From Halocatena pleomorpha (GTDB taxonomy: Archaea; Halobacteriota; Halobacteria; Halobacteriales; Haloarculaceae), in NCBI RefSeq assembly GCF_003862495.1, contig NZ_RRCH01000017.1, positions 33,816 through 97,815 of the forward strand: a DNA stretch of 64,000 nucleotides, given 5' to 3'. The notes below the pieces were generated by a model, which saw nothing but the letters and a program-made list of their open reading frames with translations, had not been told where the DNA came from and searched no databases. This document shows, piece after piece, positions 1 to 8,280 of this stretch (positions within the stretch are counted from its first letter, which is position 1; each line of letters opens with the position of its first letter). The position numbers and the translations under genes are program-made.

Positions 1-72
1 TCGCGAGAGGGTGGAGTCGGAATCCCGCCGTTCATTCGCGTCGGCGTTTGTCTGTTCGTTAGACCCGTCCAT
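1..72 (-). CDS. N-terminus of a leftward gene cut by the window edge
   Basis: An ATG on the minus strand at 72-70 opens a frame that stays open to the window edge (24 codons). The residues are polar and acidic (MDGSNEQTNADANERRD...), as in many haloarchaeal N-termini. It lies divergently from the helicase gene, with about 95 bp between the two starts, enough for two promoters. Only the disordered N-terminal tip is visible, so no function can be given. It could be a chance frame, but the composition and divergent position favour a real gene. Confidence 0.45.
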   Translation of the reverse strand, partial: MDGSNEQTNADANERRDSDSTLSR

Positions 73-166
73 ACTGGGGGTACGCCCTCCGCCAGTGTGA
101 AACTCCCGGTTGTGCGTCGTGCCCAGAGCCAGCAGTTTATGGTCGGTGACGCAGGAACCACACGTA

Positions 167-2719
167 GTGAGTAACACTGGTGAACGGACGGTTTCCCGAC
201 GATCTATCGATGCCGCGTGGGCCGACCTGTTTCCGTTCGATCCGTACCCCCAACAGACGGACGGCGTAGAACATGTGTTGTCGGTGTGTCGAGATAGGGG
301 GTATCAGCTCCTCGAAGGAGCGTGTGGGACAGGAAAGACCCTCATCGCGCTCGTCGCTGGGGCACAACTGATCGAAGAGGAACGGGTCGACCGCGTGATG
401 GCGGTGACACCGGTCAAACAGCAACTGAAACAGTTCGTCACCGATCTGGAAGCCATCAACGAGCACCGCACCGAGCGCGACCCCATTGACGGCTTGGTGA
501 TGGTTGGCAAACGCGACATGCTGCCCTACGCCCGTGTCGGAACGCTCCCCGGTGAGGACGGCGTTCAGGCGGCATCGAGTGAACTGCACGAGACGACGGC
601 CGCGCTCATCCGCCGCGACGCCACCCATGAACTTGCCGTTCAGCCGGGTGACGTAAACGGCCGGATCAACGTCTGTTCAGCTCCAGACTGTGATCGGCTC
701 TCCTACGCGTCCGATGCGTGTCCCGACCACCGGGATGACCGTGAAACGGACGCTTCGTGGTACGATCCGGTTCGTGCGGCAGCACTCTGTCATCTTGCCT
801 CGTCGTTGGACGGCCCGCGGCTGGAGACCGCTGGCGTGAACGCGCCCTATCCGGAATCTCCCCCCCACACGCGCGATGTTCTCGTCAACCCCGAAACCGC
901 CGGACCCGACACCGGTCATTTTGATCCGTTTTATGCGCGTTTTTTCGCGAACGAGGAGTGGGTGCCGTTCGGTTTCAGCGAAGCCGAGACGAACGTGCTC
1001 GACAGCGAGACCATCGTTCGGGCCGCGGTCTCTCGGGGAATGTGCCCACACGAGGCGATGGCTTCGCTGATGGGTGCCGCGGACGTACTGGTCGGAAACT
1101 ACAACCACGCGTTCGATCCCGTGACCCGCCAGCTCACCGACGAGAAAGCCGGTGTCCTCGACTCGGGAACGATGCTCGTCGTCGACGAGGCGCACATGCT
1201 CGAAGAGCGGGTGCGTGATCTCCTCTCGGAGACGCTCGGTATGCATTCGCTCCGGACGGCCCACAAGGATATCGCGTTGGCCCGCGAGTATCTGTCAGGG
1301 ACGGGCGGGGAGCCGGGAGCTGACCCGAGCGCCCACCGGCGCGAGGCCCAGTCCGTGCTCGCAGAGTTCAATGGAGTCGATCAGACATCGCTCCGGGCAG
1401 GTCAGGAGTTCATCGAATGGCTTCTCAGAGCGATGTCTGAGGAAGTGAGTGAACTGCTGCGTGAGGAGCACGCCGATTGGCAGCGCCAGTTTCGAGAAGG
1501 ATCGCTTCCGGAAGTCGATCACGAGATCCCGCTGCGTGATCCCCAAGCCGTCGAATCCGATCGGCTCACCGACGCAGCCAGCGAGGCGTTCGATGGCGGT
1601 ATCTGGCGAGAAATGAAAACCGTTGGTGCCGCCGTGGCCGCTGTGCACGACAACGACAGCCAGACGGATCGTAGTCCGGTCGCTGCTGGGGTAGGACAGT
1701 TTCTCAACCAGTGGGGGACTGTTGATACCGGGACGTACTTCCGGGAGATCGAAGTCGAATACGCCCCCAAGCCGGTCGAAGACACGACGCTACCCGACTG
1801 GGCGACCGCGTACAACGGCGCGCTGTCCCTGTACAACTGCATTCCACGCGATCCACTCGCGGGCGTGTTCAGCGATCTCGCTGGGGGTGTGCTCATGTCT
1901 GCGACACTCGAACCGTTCGACGTGTACAGACAGGTGAGCGGTCTCGATCGACTGGCCGATGCTTCGGACGGAACGGACGCAACCGACGACACACACCGGG
2001 TAGCGACAACGAGCTACGGTCTCTCGTTTCCGCCAGAAAACCGTGCGAGTTGGGTCGTGGATCTACCACCGTTCACCTACCGGAACCGGGGAGCGCCGGT
2101 AACGGACTACGAGGAGATGACCGGCGCTCGGCAAGCACACGCCGGTGCTCTCGTGACGGTCGCCCGCAGTCCGGGCAACGTGTTGCTCTGTCTTCCCTCG
2201 TATGCGGAGGCGGAGTGGGCGGTCGAGTATCTCACAGACATCGTTTCGAAGCCCGTGTTGCGCGATCGGTCGACCGAGAGCGACGCGACCGACGCGATGC
2301 TCGATCAGTTCTTTCAGAACGATGGAACTGATCGGGTGCTCGTCACGAGCGCACGCGGCACAGTCACCGAGGGCGTCGACTACAAGGGTCACCGACTCCA
2401 CACGGCCGCCGTCGTCGGGGTGCCGTACGCCAACACCGCAAACCCGCGCATGAAAGCCGTGATGAACGCCTACGATCAGGAATTCGACGCCGGAGGGTTC
2501 GAGTACGCCGTCCAAATCCCGGCTGTGCGAAAGGCACGTCAGGCGATCGGGCGCGTGCTCCGAGGCCACGACGAGGTGGGAACGCGGTTGCTCCTCGATC
2601 GGCGCTACCACTCCGGCGCGCCGCGATCGGTCGCCGCGCTCTTATCAACTGACCGCACCGAATTCTCGACTGTCAGTCCTGATATGCTCGATTTCGCGCT
2701 CGATCAGTTCTGGAGCTGA
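167..2719 (+). CDS. Rad3/XPD/DinG-type superfamily 2 DNA helicase
   Basis: ATP-dependent 5'-3' DNA helicase of the Rad3/XPD family, about 850 aa. Walker A (GACGTGKT) lies near residue 52. The DEAH box (VVDEAHML) is near 338. A conserved SAT motif (LMSATLEPFD) is near 580, and motif VI (QAIGRVLRG) near 795. Between Walker A and DEAH, about residues 165-185, a group of cysteines (CSAPDC...CPDH) and a later C/H pair occupy the place of the Fe-S domain of XPD-like helicases. The family acts in repair or replication-linked unwinding. The frame is open upstream to a TTG at 110; I chose GTG 167 because homologous sequence begins shortly after it, but GTG 146 is also possible. The stop is 4 bp from the convergent thioesterase stop. 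Confidence 0.85.
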   Translation: MSNTGERTVSRRSIDAAWADLFPFDPYPQQTDGVEHVLSVCRDRGYQLLEGACGTGKTLIALVAGAQLIEEERVDRVMAVTPVKQQLKQFVTDLEAINEHRTERDPIDGLVMVGKRDMLPYARVGTLPGEDGVQAASSELHETTAALIRRDATHELAVQPGDVNGRINVCSAPDCDRLSYASDACPDHRDDRETDASWYDPVRAAALCHLASSLDGPRLETAGVNAPYPESPPHTRDVLVNPETAGPDTGHFDPFYARFFANEEWVPFGFSEAETNVLDSETIVRAAVSRGMCPHEAMASLMGAADVLVGNYNHAFDPVTRQLTDEKAGVLDSGTMLVVDEAHMLEERVRDLLSETLGMHSLRTAHKDIALAREYLSGTGGEPGADPSAHRREAQSVLAEFNGVDQTSLRAGQEFIEWLLRAMSEEVSELLREEHADWQRQFREGSLPEVDHEIPLRDPQAVESDRLTDAASEAFDGGIWREMKTVGAAVAAVHDNDSQTDRSPVAAGVGQFLNQWGTVDTGTYFREIEVEYAPKPVEDTTLPDWATAYNGALSLYNCIPRDPLAGVFSDLAGGVLMSATLEPFDVYRQVSGLDRLADASDGTDATDDTHRVATTSYGLSFPPENRASWVVDLPPFTYRNRGAPVTDYEEMTGARQAHAGALVTVARSPGNVLLCLPSYAEAEWAVEYLTDIVSKPVLRDRSTESDATDAMLDQFFQNDGTDRVLVTSARGTVTEGVDYKGHRLHTAAVVGVPYANTANPRMKAVMNAYDQEFDAGGFEYAVQIPAVRKARQAIGRVLRGHDEVGTRLLLDRRYHSGAPRSVAALLSTDRTEFSTVSPDMLDFALDQFWS

Positions 2720-2723
2720 TAGC

Positions 2724-3128
2724 TCACAGAGCCGGTTCGAAGGAAGAGATCCGATCGCGCCACGCCGTGGGGATCGGGCGCGGCTCGCCGTCGTCGTCGA
2801 CGGTGACCATCACGGATTCGCCCGTTGCCACAACGCCACTGCTCGTCCGGAGTTCGAATTCCATCGGAATACTCGAACTGTTCAGTTCCGTCGTCCGCAC
2901 CGTGACCGCGACCGACTCATCGGACAACGTCACCGGTTGCTGGTAGTCGATCGAGAGGTGGGCAAGAACAACGCGATACTCATCGCGTGTTTCGAGCACG
3001 CGATCGAGATAGCCTAATCGAGCCTGTTCGATGTACGTGCCATACACGGCGTTGTTGACGTGGTTCTCCGGATCGAGATCACGATACCGAACAGAGATCT
3101 CCGTTGTGAACGGCTCCGTCTGACTCAT
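2724..3128 (-). CDS. 4HBT hotdog-fold acyl-CoA thioesterase
   Basis: A protein of 134 aa with the single hotdog domain of the 4-hydroxybenzoyl-CoA thioesterase/YbgC group. The hallmark segment RYRDLDPENHVNNAVYGTY at residues 13-31 carries the catalytic Asp region and the HVNN helix start. It probably hydrolyses an acyl-CoA thioester in the cytoplasm; the substrate cannot be read from the sequence. The frame extends 40 codons further upstream, but that part is basic and Cys-rich and unlike the family. ATG 3128 (MSQTEPFTTEI) gives the usual family length. It is convergent with the helicase gene. Confidence 0.85.
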   Translation of the reverse strand: MSQTEPFTTEISVRYRDLDPENHVNNAVYGTYIEQARLGYLDRVLETRDEYRVVLAHLSIDYQQPVTLSDESVAVTVRTTELNSSSIPMEFELRTSSGVVATGESVMVTVDDDGEPRPIPTAWRDRISSFEPAL

Positions 3129-3221
3129 CAGCAGCGTGTACGCCACTGGAACAGATGGGACTATCGATCCGGGAGATCGTCTCTGTGCACGTTTCACGCG
3201 GTCACAAACAGCGCGAAACAC

Positions 3222-3280
3222 ACAACGCGTGTTACCACAACGACACACGTTGTAGTGTAAGATTTATTACCGCACACTAC
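3222..3280. promoter_or_regulatory. Nested inverted repeats around the TATA box of the toxin-antitoxin operon
   Basis: Two inverted repeats overlap here. The first is ACAACGCGTGT (3222-3232) against ACACACGTTGT (3243-3253), with one mismatch. The second is perfect: GTAGTGT (3252-3258) against ACACTAC (3274-3280). The second pair brackets a TATA-like element, TTTATTA (3262-3268), about 25-30 bp before the GTG start at 3292. A dimeric winged-helix repressor bound here would block TBP/TFB. This is the layout expected for autoregulation by an antitoxin; the binding itself is inference. Confidence 0.6.
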
Positions 3281-3291
3281 GAAGTGAGTAT

Positions 3292-3669
3292 GTGAGTAAT
3301 CGTAACGGCCAGGGCAAGTACACACCCACTGTGACCGACGAAGAAATCCTCGCTTCGTTCGTTGCTGCTGATCGACCGTTCCAAACGGCAACAGACATCT
3401 CTGAACGGTTTGGGCTGGACCGTTCACAGGCCTACCGGCGATTACAACGATTAGCCGACACTGGATCACTGGAGAAATCAAAAATCGGCAGCCGCGCGGT
3501 TGTCTGGTGGGAGTCAAAAAGCACGATCGATGAGTCATCTCCAGATATTTCTGGTGTTAATCCGGACGACGAGTTCTGGAAGTATGCCGGCATGTTCACA
3601 AGCGGACCGACCGACGTTGCTGCAAACGTAGACAAATATCTATACGGCGAACGTAGAAATGAGCCGTGA
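3292..3669 (+). CDS. Winged-helix antitoxin-like regulator (partner of PIN toxin)
   Basis: A 125-aa protein starting at GTG. Residues 12-60 form a winged helix: TDEEILASFV, then a recognition helix region (ISERFGLDRSQAYRRLQRL), then the wing (GSLEKSKIGSRAVVWW). The C-terminal half (FWKYAGMFTSGP, residues 94-105) is likely the toxin-binding tail. The stop overlaps the start of the PIN gene by 11 bp, so the two are translationally coupled. Haloarchaea often pair such small winged-helix proteins with PIN nucleases in place of AbrB- or RHH-type VapB. It probably represses its own operon through the inverted repeats just upstream. The antitoxin role is inferred from context. Confidence 0.7.
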   Translation: MSNRNGQGKYTPTVTDEEILASFVAADRPFQTATDISERFGLDRSQAYRRLQRLADTGSLEKSKIGSRAVVWWESKSTIDESSPDISGVNPDDEFWKYAGMFTSGPTDVAANVDKYLYGERRNEP

Positions 3670-4114
3670 TAGAGCGGCTTCAACACCGTTGTTCGTCGAC
3701 ACCGGCGCGTTCTATGCTTGGTTCAGTTCGGCGGATGATCATCACAGGCGTGCGACAGCTGTCTTTGAGCATATCAAAGCAGGCGAGCTCCCATATCAAC
3801 CAATATACACTAGCCGATACGTAGTTTCCGAGCTGGTGACGCTCATACTATATCGCGTCGACCACAGCTCTGCGCTTTCAGCATTCGATACAATAAATCA
3901 ATCAGATACATTCAACGTGTTACCCGTCGATCACGAGTTGTTCATGGCGGCACGTGCGCAACTCGAACGATACAATGACCACAACATATCACTAACAGAT
4001 CATATAAGTGGTGTACTCGCAAAAGAGTACAGTATCGAGCGGATCTTCGCGTTCGACAGCGACTTTCGCACCCTCGGCTTTACAGTCGTTCCTGGGGACA
4101 CCGGTGAGCCGTGA
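3659..4114 (+). CDS. PIN-domain ribonuclease, VapC-like toxin
   Basis: A 151-aa PIN domain. Acidic metal ligands are in the expected order: Asp in FVDTGAFYAW (residue 14), Glu in VVSELVTL (about 58), Asp in SLTDH (about 119), and Asp residues in FAFDSDF (about 138-140). PIN toxins are Mg-dependent endoribonucleases, usually cutting tRNA or rRNA. The gene overlaps the upstream winged-helix gene and ends 15 bp before the stop of the convergent aldehyde dehydrogenase. Base composition is more AT-rich (many AT-ending codons) than in flanking genes, consistent with transfer. All catalytic positions appear intact, so it is probably active. Confidence 0.8.
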   Translation: MSRDRAASTPLFVDTGAFYAWFSSADDHHRRATAVFEHIKAGELPYQPIYTSRYVVSELVTLILYRVDHSSALSAFDTINQSDTFNVLPVDHELFMAARAQLERYNDHNISLTDHISGVLAKEYSIERIFAFDSDFRTLGFTVVPGDTGEP

Positions 4115-4129
4115 GTTCAAGCCGTCAGC

Positions 4130-5653
4130 TCACAGCGATATGTCGATGCTTTTTGTTTGGGTGTACTGTTCGAGCGTTTCCCGGCCGCGCTCGCGGCCGA
4201 TCCCCGACTGTTTGTAACCGCCAAACGGCATCCCCGTCGGGAAGTCGTTGTACTGGTTGACCCACACCGTGCCGGCTTCGAGATCCCGAGCCGTGCGGTT
4301 TGCCTGTTCGATGTCGCTTGTGATGACGCCCGAGGCGAGGCCGTACTCGACGTCGTTCGCCAACTCGATCATCTCCTCGTAGCCCTCCCAGGAGAACACT
4401 TCGAGCACAGGTCCGAAGATCTCCTCTTGGACGGCCTCGTGGTCGTGGTCGATGTCACCGATGAGCGTCGGTTCAACGAAACAGCCATCGGACAGCGCGT
4501 CCGCATCGGGCGCACTGCCACCAGTCAGGATCGAGGCACCATCCTCGCGGGCTTTCTCGATGTAGGACAGCGTTCGATCGCGCTGCTCTTCGGAGACTTT
4601 CGGGCCGAGCCGGGTCGAATCGAGCAGCGGATCACCGACGGTGAGATCCTCTGCGGCCGCGACCAGCCGATCCATGAACTCCGATTCGATCTCCTCGTGG
4701 ACGAACAGCCGCGAGCCTGCGGTGCAACATTCGCCCGTGTTGTAGAAGATGGCCAGTACGGTCGATTGGACGGCCGTCTCCAGATCCGCGTCGGGATACA
4801 CGATGATCGGACTCTTCCCCCCGAGTTCGAGCGTCACGTCGGTCACCGTTTCGGCAGCGTTTTTCATCACCTGCTTGCCGACGGCTGTCGAGCCAGTGAA
4901 CGCGAGTTTTCGCACGCCGGAGTGGCTCGTAAGTGGTTCACCGGCGTCGGGACCGTAGCCGGGAACGACGTTTACGACGCCCGCCGGAAGCGCGTCGTCG
5001 ATCTCGGCCATCAGCTTCAACGCCGAGAGGGGCGTCTGTTCGGCCGGCTTCAACACCACTGTGTTGCCGGCCGCCAACGCCGGTGCGAGTTTCCACGCCG
5101 CCATCAACAACGGGAAGTTCCACGGGATGATCTGCCCAACCACGCCGTACGGCTCTTTCACCGTTGTCACCCGCCGAGAGCCGTCGGTCGGAACGGTTTC
5201 CCCCGCCGAATCGCGTGCGATCCCCGCGAAATACCGGAAATGTTCGGCCGCCAGATACACGTCACCCCGTGCCTCTGTGATCGGCTTTCCGTTGTCGAGC
5301 ACGTCGAGGCGCGCGAACGCGTCCAGTTCGCTCTCGATCCGGTCAGCAATCGTTTCGAGCAACCGCTGGCGTTTTGCCGGCGACACGCTTCCCCACTCCT
5401 CGAACGCCGCTTGGGCCGCACTCACCGCCCGGTCGATGTCCGCCGCGTTTCCTGCCGAAACCGTAGCGAGTACTTCGCCTGTGGTTGGATCGCGCGTCTC
5501 AAGCGTCGCACCCGACGCACTCTCGACCCATTCACCCCCGATGTACAGTCCGAGCTGCTCTGGGACGACTTCCGCGGCTGTCTCGGCGTGTCGCTCGTGG
5601 ATGGCGCTCTGTTCGCTGTCGGATCCTGCTTCCGGTTCGGATTCGGATGCCAT
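4130..5653 (-). CDS. NAD(P)-dependent aldehyde dehydrogenase (tandem copy 1)
   Basis: A full-length ALDH-superfamily enzyme of 507 aa that oxidises an aldehyde to its acid with NAD(P)+. Visible motifs are the cofactor-loop region IIPWNFPLLM (about residue 175), the Gly-rich FTGSTAVGK (about 254), the general base in LELGGKSP (about 277), and the catalytic Cys in TGECCTAGSR (about 311). The C-terminal PFGGYKQSGIGRE is typical. An acidic Ser/Glu-rich extension of about 35 residues precedes the domain. The next gene on the same strand is another ALDH, 93 bp upstream, so the two may be cotranscribed. Substrate unknown. Confidence 0.9.
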   Translation of the reverse strand: MASESEPEAGSDSEQSAIHERHAETAAEVVPEQLGLYIGGEWVESASGATLETRDPTTGEVLATVSAGNAADIDRAVSAAQAAFEEWGSVSPAKRQRLLETIADRIESELDAFARLDVLDNGKPITEARGDVYLAAEHFRYFAGIARDSAGETVPTDGSRRVTTVKEPYGVVGQIIPWNFPLLMAAWKLAPALAAGNTVVLKPAEQTPLSALKLMAEIDDALPAGVVNVVPGYGPDAGEPLTSHSGVRKLAFTGSTAVGKQVMKNAAETVTDVTLELGGKSPIIVYPDADLETAVQSTVLAIFYNTGECCTAGSRLFVHEEIESEFMDRLVAAAEDLTVGDPLLDSTRLGPKVSEEQRDRTLSYIEKAREDGASILTGGSAPDADALSDGCFVEPTLIGDIDHDHEAVQEEIFGPVLEVFSWEGYEEMIELANDVEYGLASGVITSDIEQANRTARDLEAGTVWVNQYNDFPTGMPFGGYKQSGIGRERGRETLEQYTQTKSIDISL

Positions 5654-5746
5654 ACACCAACGCTACGAACGTCACACCATAAGCGTACGTGTATATTGAA
5701 AAGTTTCTGATAATATTCGGAGAATAGGGGTTCAGGCTGGCGTCGA

Positions 5747-7300
5747 TCAGCCGATCCGTGGGAGTTTCCCTTGGTTGAGTACCACGGTTTTCGTCTGTCG
5801 GTAGCTCTCGAACGCCTCTTTGTCGAGTTCGCGCCCGAGACCAGACTGCTTGTAGCCGCCGTGGGGCACGTTGTCGAACAGGTCGTTGTAGGTGTTGATC
5901 CAGACGGTGCCGGCTTCGAGCGCCGCAGCGGTTTCGTGGGCCGTGTCGAGATCTGTCGTCCAGACAGCCGAGGCGAGGCCGTACTCGGTGTCGTTCGCCA
6001 TCTCGATCATCTCCTCGCGGTCAGTCCATTCGATGACGCTCACCACGGGACCGAACACTTCATCGCACGCGACAGTGTCATCGTTGTCCACACCGGTGAG
6101 CACCGTCGGTTCGAAAAACGGCGCTCCCGCGAGATCGGGATCCTCGGGAGTGCCACCACCGACGAGGACGTTCGCCCCTTCTTCGACGGCGGTGTCGACG
6201 TAGCTTTGCACGCGGTCGAGGTGGGCGTGGTCGACCAACGGGCCGATATCCGTCATTGGGGCGAGGGGATCACCAACGGTGAGTCGCTCCATCTCCTCGG
6301 TGAACTGCTCAAGGAATTCCTCGCGGACGTCGGTGTGAACGAACAGCCGTGAGCCGGCCGTACACTGCTCGCCCTGGTTGAAAAAGGAGGCGATGAGCGC
6401 GCCCTCAACCGCGTCGTCGAGATCGGCGTCGGGAAAGACGATGTTCGGGTTTTTGCCACCGAGTTCGAGCGAGAGCGCCTTGAGGTTTGAGCTGGCACCC
6501 TCCATCACGCTCTTGCCTGCCGCTGTCGAGCCGGTCATCGACACCTTCCGGATCTCGGGATGGTCAGTGATCCGTGCACCAACGTCGGGACCGGTTCCAG
6601 GCACGACGTTTATCGTTCCGTTCGGGAGGTGATTGTTCATCACGTCCGCTACTTCGAGTGTCGAGAGGACCGCTCGTGGCGACGGTTTGAACACGACCGT
6701 GTTGCCCGCCGCGAGCGCAGGCCCCATCTTCCAGGCGACGAACATCGACGGAAAGTTCCACGCGCTGATCTGTCCGACCACGCCGTACGGCTCACGGCTG
6801 GTGTACGCGAGCTTGTTGGACGCGCTTGACGGACGGCGGCCTTCGTCGGCCGTTCGGGCAAGGCCCGCGAAATAGCGAAACTGCGAGATCATGATCGTCG
6901 CGTCGACGAACAAGGAGTGTTGATTCGCCTTCCCCATCTCCAGGGAGTCGATCCGTGCGATCTCCTGTTTGCGCTCCTCTAAGGCGTCGGCAACGTCGTC
7001 CAAAGCGTCGGCGCGTTGCATCGGGTTGTAACTCCCCCACGTCTCATCGAACGCCGCTTGGGCGGCCGTGACGGCCCGATCAACGTCCTGAGCAGTGCCT
7101 CGCCAGTACGTCGCCAGCGTCTCACCCGTCGTCGCATCGACTGCCGCACACTCTTCACCCGTCTCGCTGTCGACCCACTCACCGCCGATCAACTGTCCAT
7201 ACGGCTCCTCGGACAGAACGGCGTCCGCGATCTCTCGGTGGCGCTCTCGAACGTCCTCGGATACGGTTCCACGCTCGCTGTCGAAATTGTCCCGTTGCAT
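5747..7300 (-). CDS. NAD(P)-dependent aldehyde dehydrogenase (tandem copy 2)
   Basis: A second complete ALDH, 517 aa. Motifs are ISAWNFPSMF (about residue 180), MTGSTAAGKS (about 255), LELGGKNPNI (about 277) and QGEQCTAGSRLF with the catalytic Cys (about 311). C-terminal NVPHGGYKQSGLGRE is intact. Its N-terminus (VRERHREIADAVL...LIGGEWVDS) parallels that of the downstream copy, which suggests an old tandem duplication followed by divergence in substrate range. It is first in the leftward pair, and its promoter should lie in the 227-bp region shared with the rightward ABC genes. Confidence 0.9.
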   Translation of the reverse strand: MQRDNFDSERGTVSEDVRERHREIADAVLSEEPYGQLIGGEWVDSETGEECAAVDATTGETLATYWRGTAQDVDRAVTAAQAAFDETWGSYNPMQRADALDDVADALEERKQEIARIDSLEMGKANQHSLFVDATIMISQFRYFAGLARTADEGRRPSSASNKLAYTSREPYGVVGQISAWNFPSMFVAWKMGPALAAGNTVVFKPSPRAVLSTLEVADVMNNHLPNGTINVVPGTGPDVGARITDHPEIRKVSMTGSTAAGKSVMEGASSNLKALSLELGGKNPNIVFPDADLDDAVEGALIASFFNQGEQCTAGSRLFVHTDVREEFLEQFTEEMERLTVGDPLAPMTDIGPLVDHAHLDRVQSYVDTAVEEGANVLVGGGTPEDPDLAGAPFFEPTVLTGVDNDDTVACDEVFGPVVSVIEWTDREEMIEMANDTEYGLASAVWTTDLDTAHETAAALEAGTVWINTYNDLFDNVPHGGYKQSGLGRELDKEAFESYRQTKTVVLNQGKLPRIG

Positions 7301-7527
7301 GGTGTGGTGTCACCCAGCAGACTGCTTGCCACATCCATGATCGTTACCCACATATAATTTCGTGAACGTTAACAAACTCACAGATCGTGTCGTCTCCGGT
7401 GGCGTGACACGGCCGTTCGAATAGAAGTGACCGAAATGAGGAGATTCGCACCACAAGGAGATTTGTATCACAAATCACTCGTGTCTACCCAGTGTCTTTT
7501 ATTAACGGTGAGGTCGTAATCGGGTGT

Positions 7528-8280
7528 ATGTCGTCTCCGAACGCGATCGACGCCGAGGCCCTCACGAAGCGGTACGGGTCGACGACGGCCGTAGATTCTC
7601 TTGATCTTTCGATTCCGCCGGGAACTGTGTACGGATTTCTGGGTCCGAACGGTGCGGGAAAAACGACGACGATCCGAATGCTGGTAACGTTGCTCCAGCC
7701 AACCAGTGGAACCGCCGCCATCGACGGACGGCCCATCACGGACCGCGACCGGGTGGTGTCCCGACTGGGGTATCTTCCGGAAGCCCCACCGTTGTACGAG
7801 GAGTTGACGGGCCGCGAGCAGTTAGAGTACATCGCAGGGCTGCGAGACATGCCCGAGGACCACGCGACAGAGCGCATCAACGAGTTGTTAGAGCTGTTTT
7901 CGCTCAGGAGCGACGCGAACAAACGAATCAGCACGTACTCGAAAGGGATGAAACAGAAGACGGGTATTATTCAGGCTATTTTACACGATCCACCGGTCGT
8001 GTTTCTCGACGAGCCGACGAGCGGTCTCGATCCCCGTGCGGCGCGCACCGTTCGGAACACGATCGCTGATCTCGCAGCCGGAGAGACGACGGTGTTTCTC
8101 TCCACGCACATTCTGCCCGTAGTCGACGAGATTGCTGACACGGTGGGGGTGCTGTACGACAGCGAGTTGGTAGCCGAGGGACCACCCGAAAACCTCAAGC
8201 AGCGAGTCGGCTCGGGCGGCTCGCTCGAAGACGCGTTTCTCGCTGTCACTGACGGGGAAGATCTCCTCAGTGACGTATGA
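7528..8280 (+). CDS. ABC transporter ATP-binding protein (export type)
   Basis: A single nucleotide-binding domain of 250 aa: Walker A GPNGAGKTT near residue 42, signature YSKGMKQKTG near 138, Walker B VVFLDEPTSGLDP near 157, and H-loop STHIL near 192. The order and the CcmA-like sequence place it with ABC-2-type efflux systems. The frame is open upstream to 7492, but ATG 7528 (MSSPNAIDAEALTKRYG) gives the normal start of the domain. Its last four bases (ATGA) overlap the permease start, so ATPase and permease are coupled. Transported substrate unknown. Confidence 0.88.
   Translation: MSSPNAIDAEALTKRYGSTTAVDSLDLSIPPGTVYGFLGPNGAGKTTTIRMLVTLLQPTSGTAAIDGRPITDRDRVVSRLGYLPEAPPLYEELTGREQLEYIAGLRDMPEDHATERINELLELFSLRSDANKRISTYSKGMKQKTGIIQAILHDPPVVFLDEPTSGLDPRAARTVRNTIADLAAGETTVFLSTHILPVVDEIADTVGVLYDSELVAEGPPENLKQRVGSGGSLEDAFLAVTDGEDLLSDV

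Noticed and set aside
4157..5710. 517-codon plus-strand frame opposite the first aldehyde dehydrogenase
   Set aside because: It is the antisense shadow of a certain ALDH gene. The sequence is Arg/Val/His-rich with no domain, which is typical of GC-rich antisense frames.
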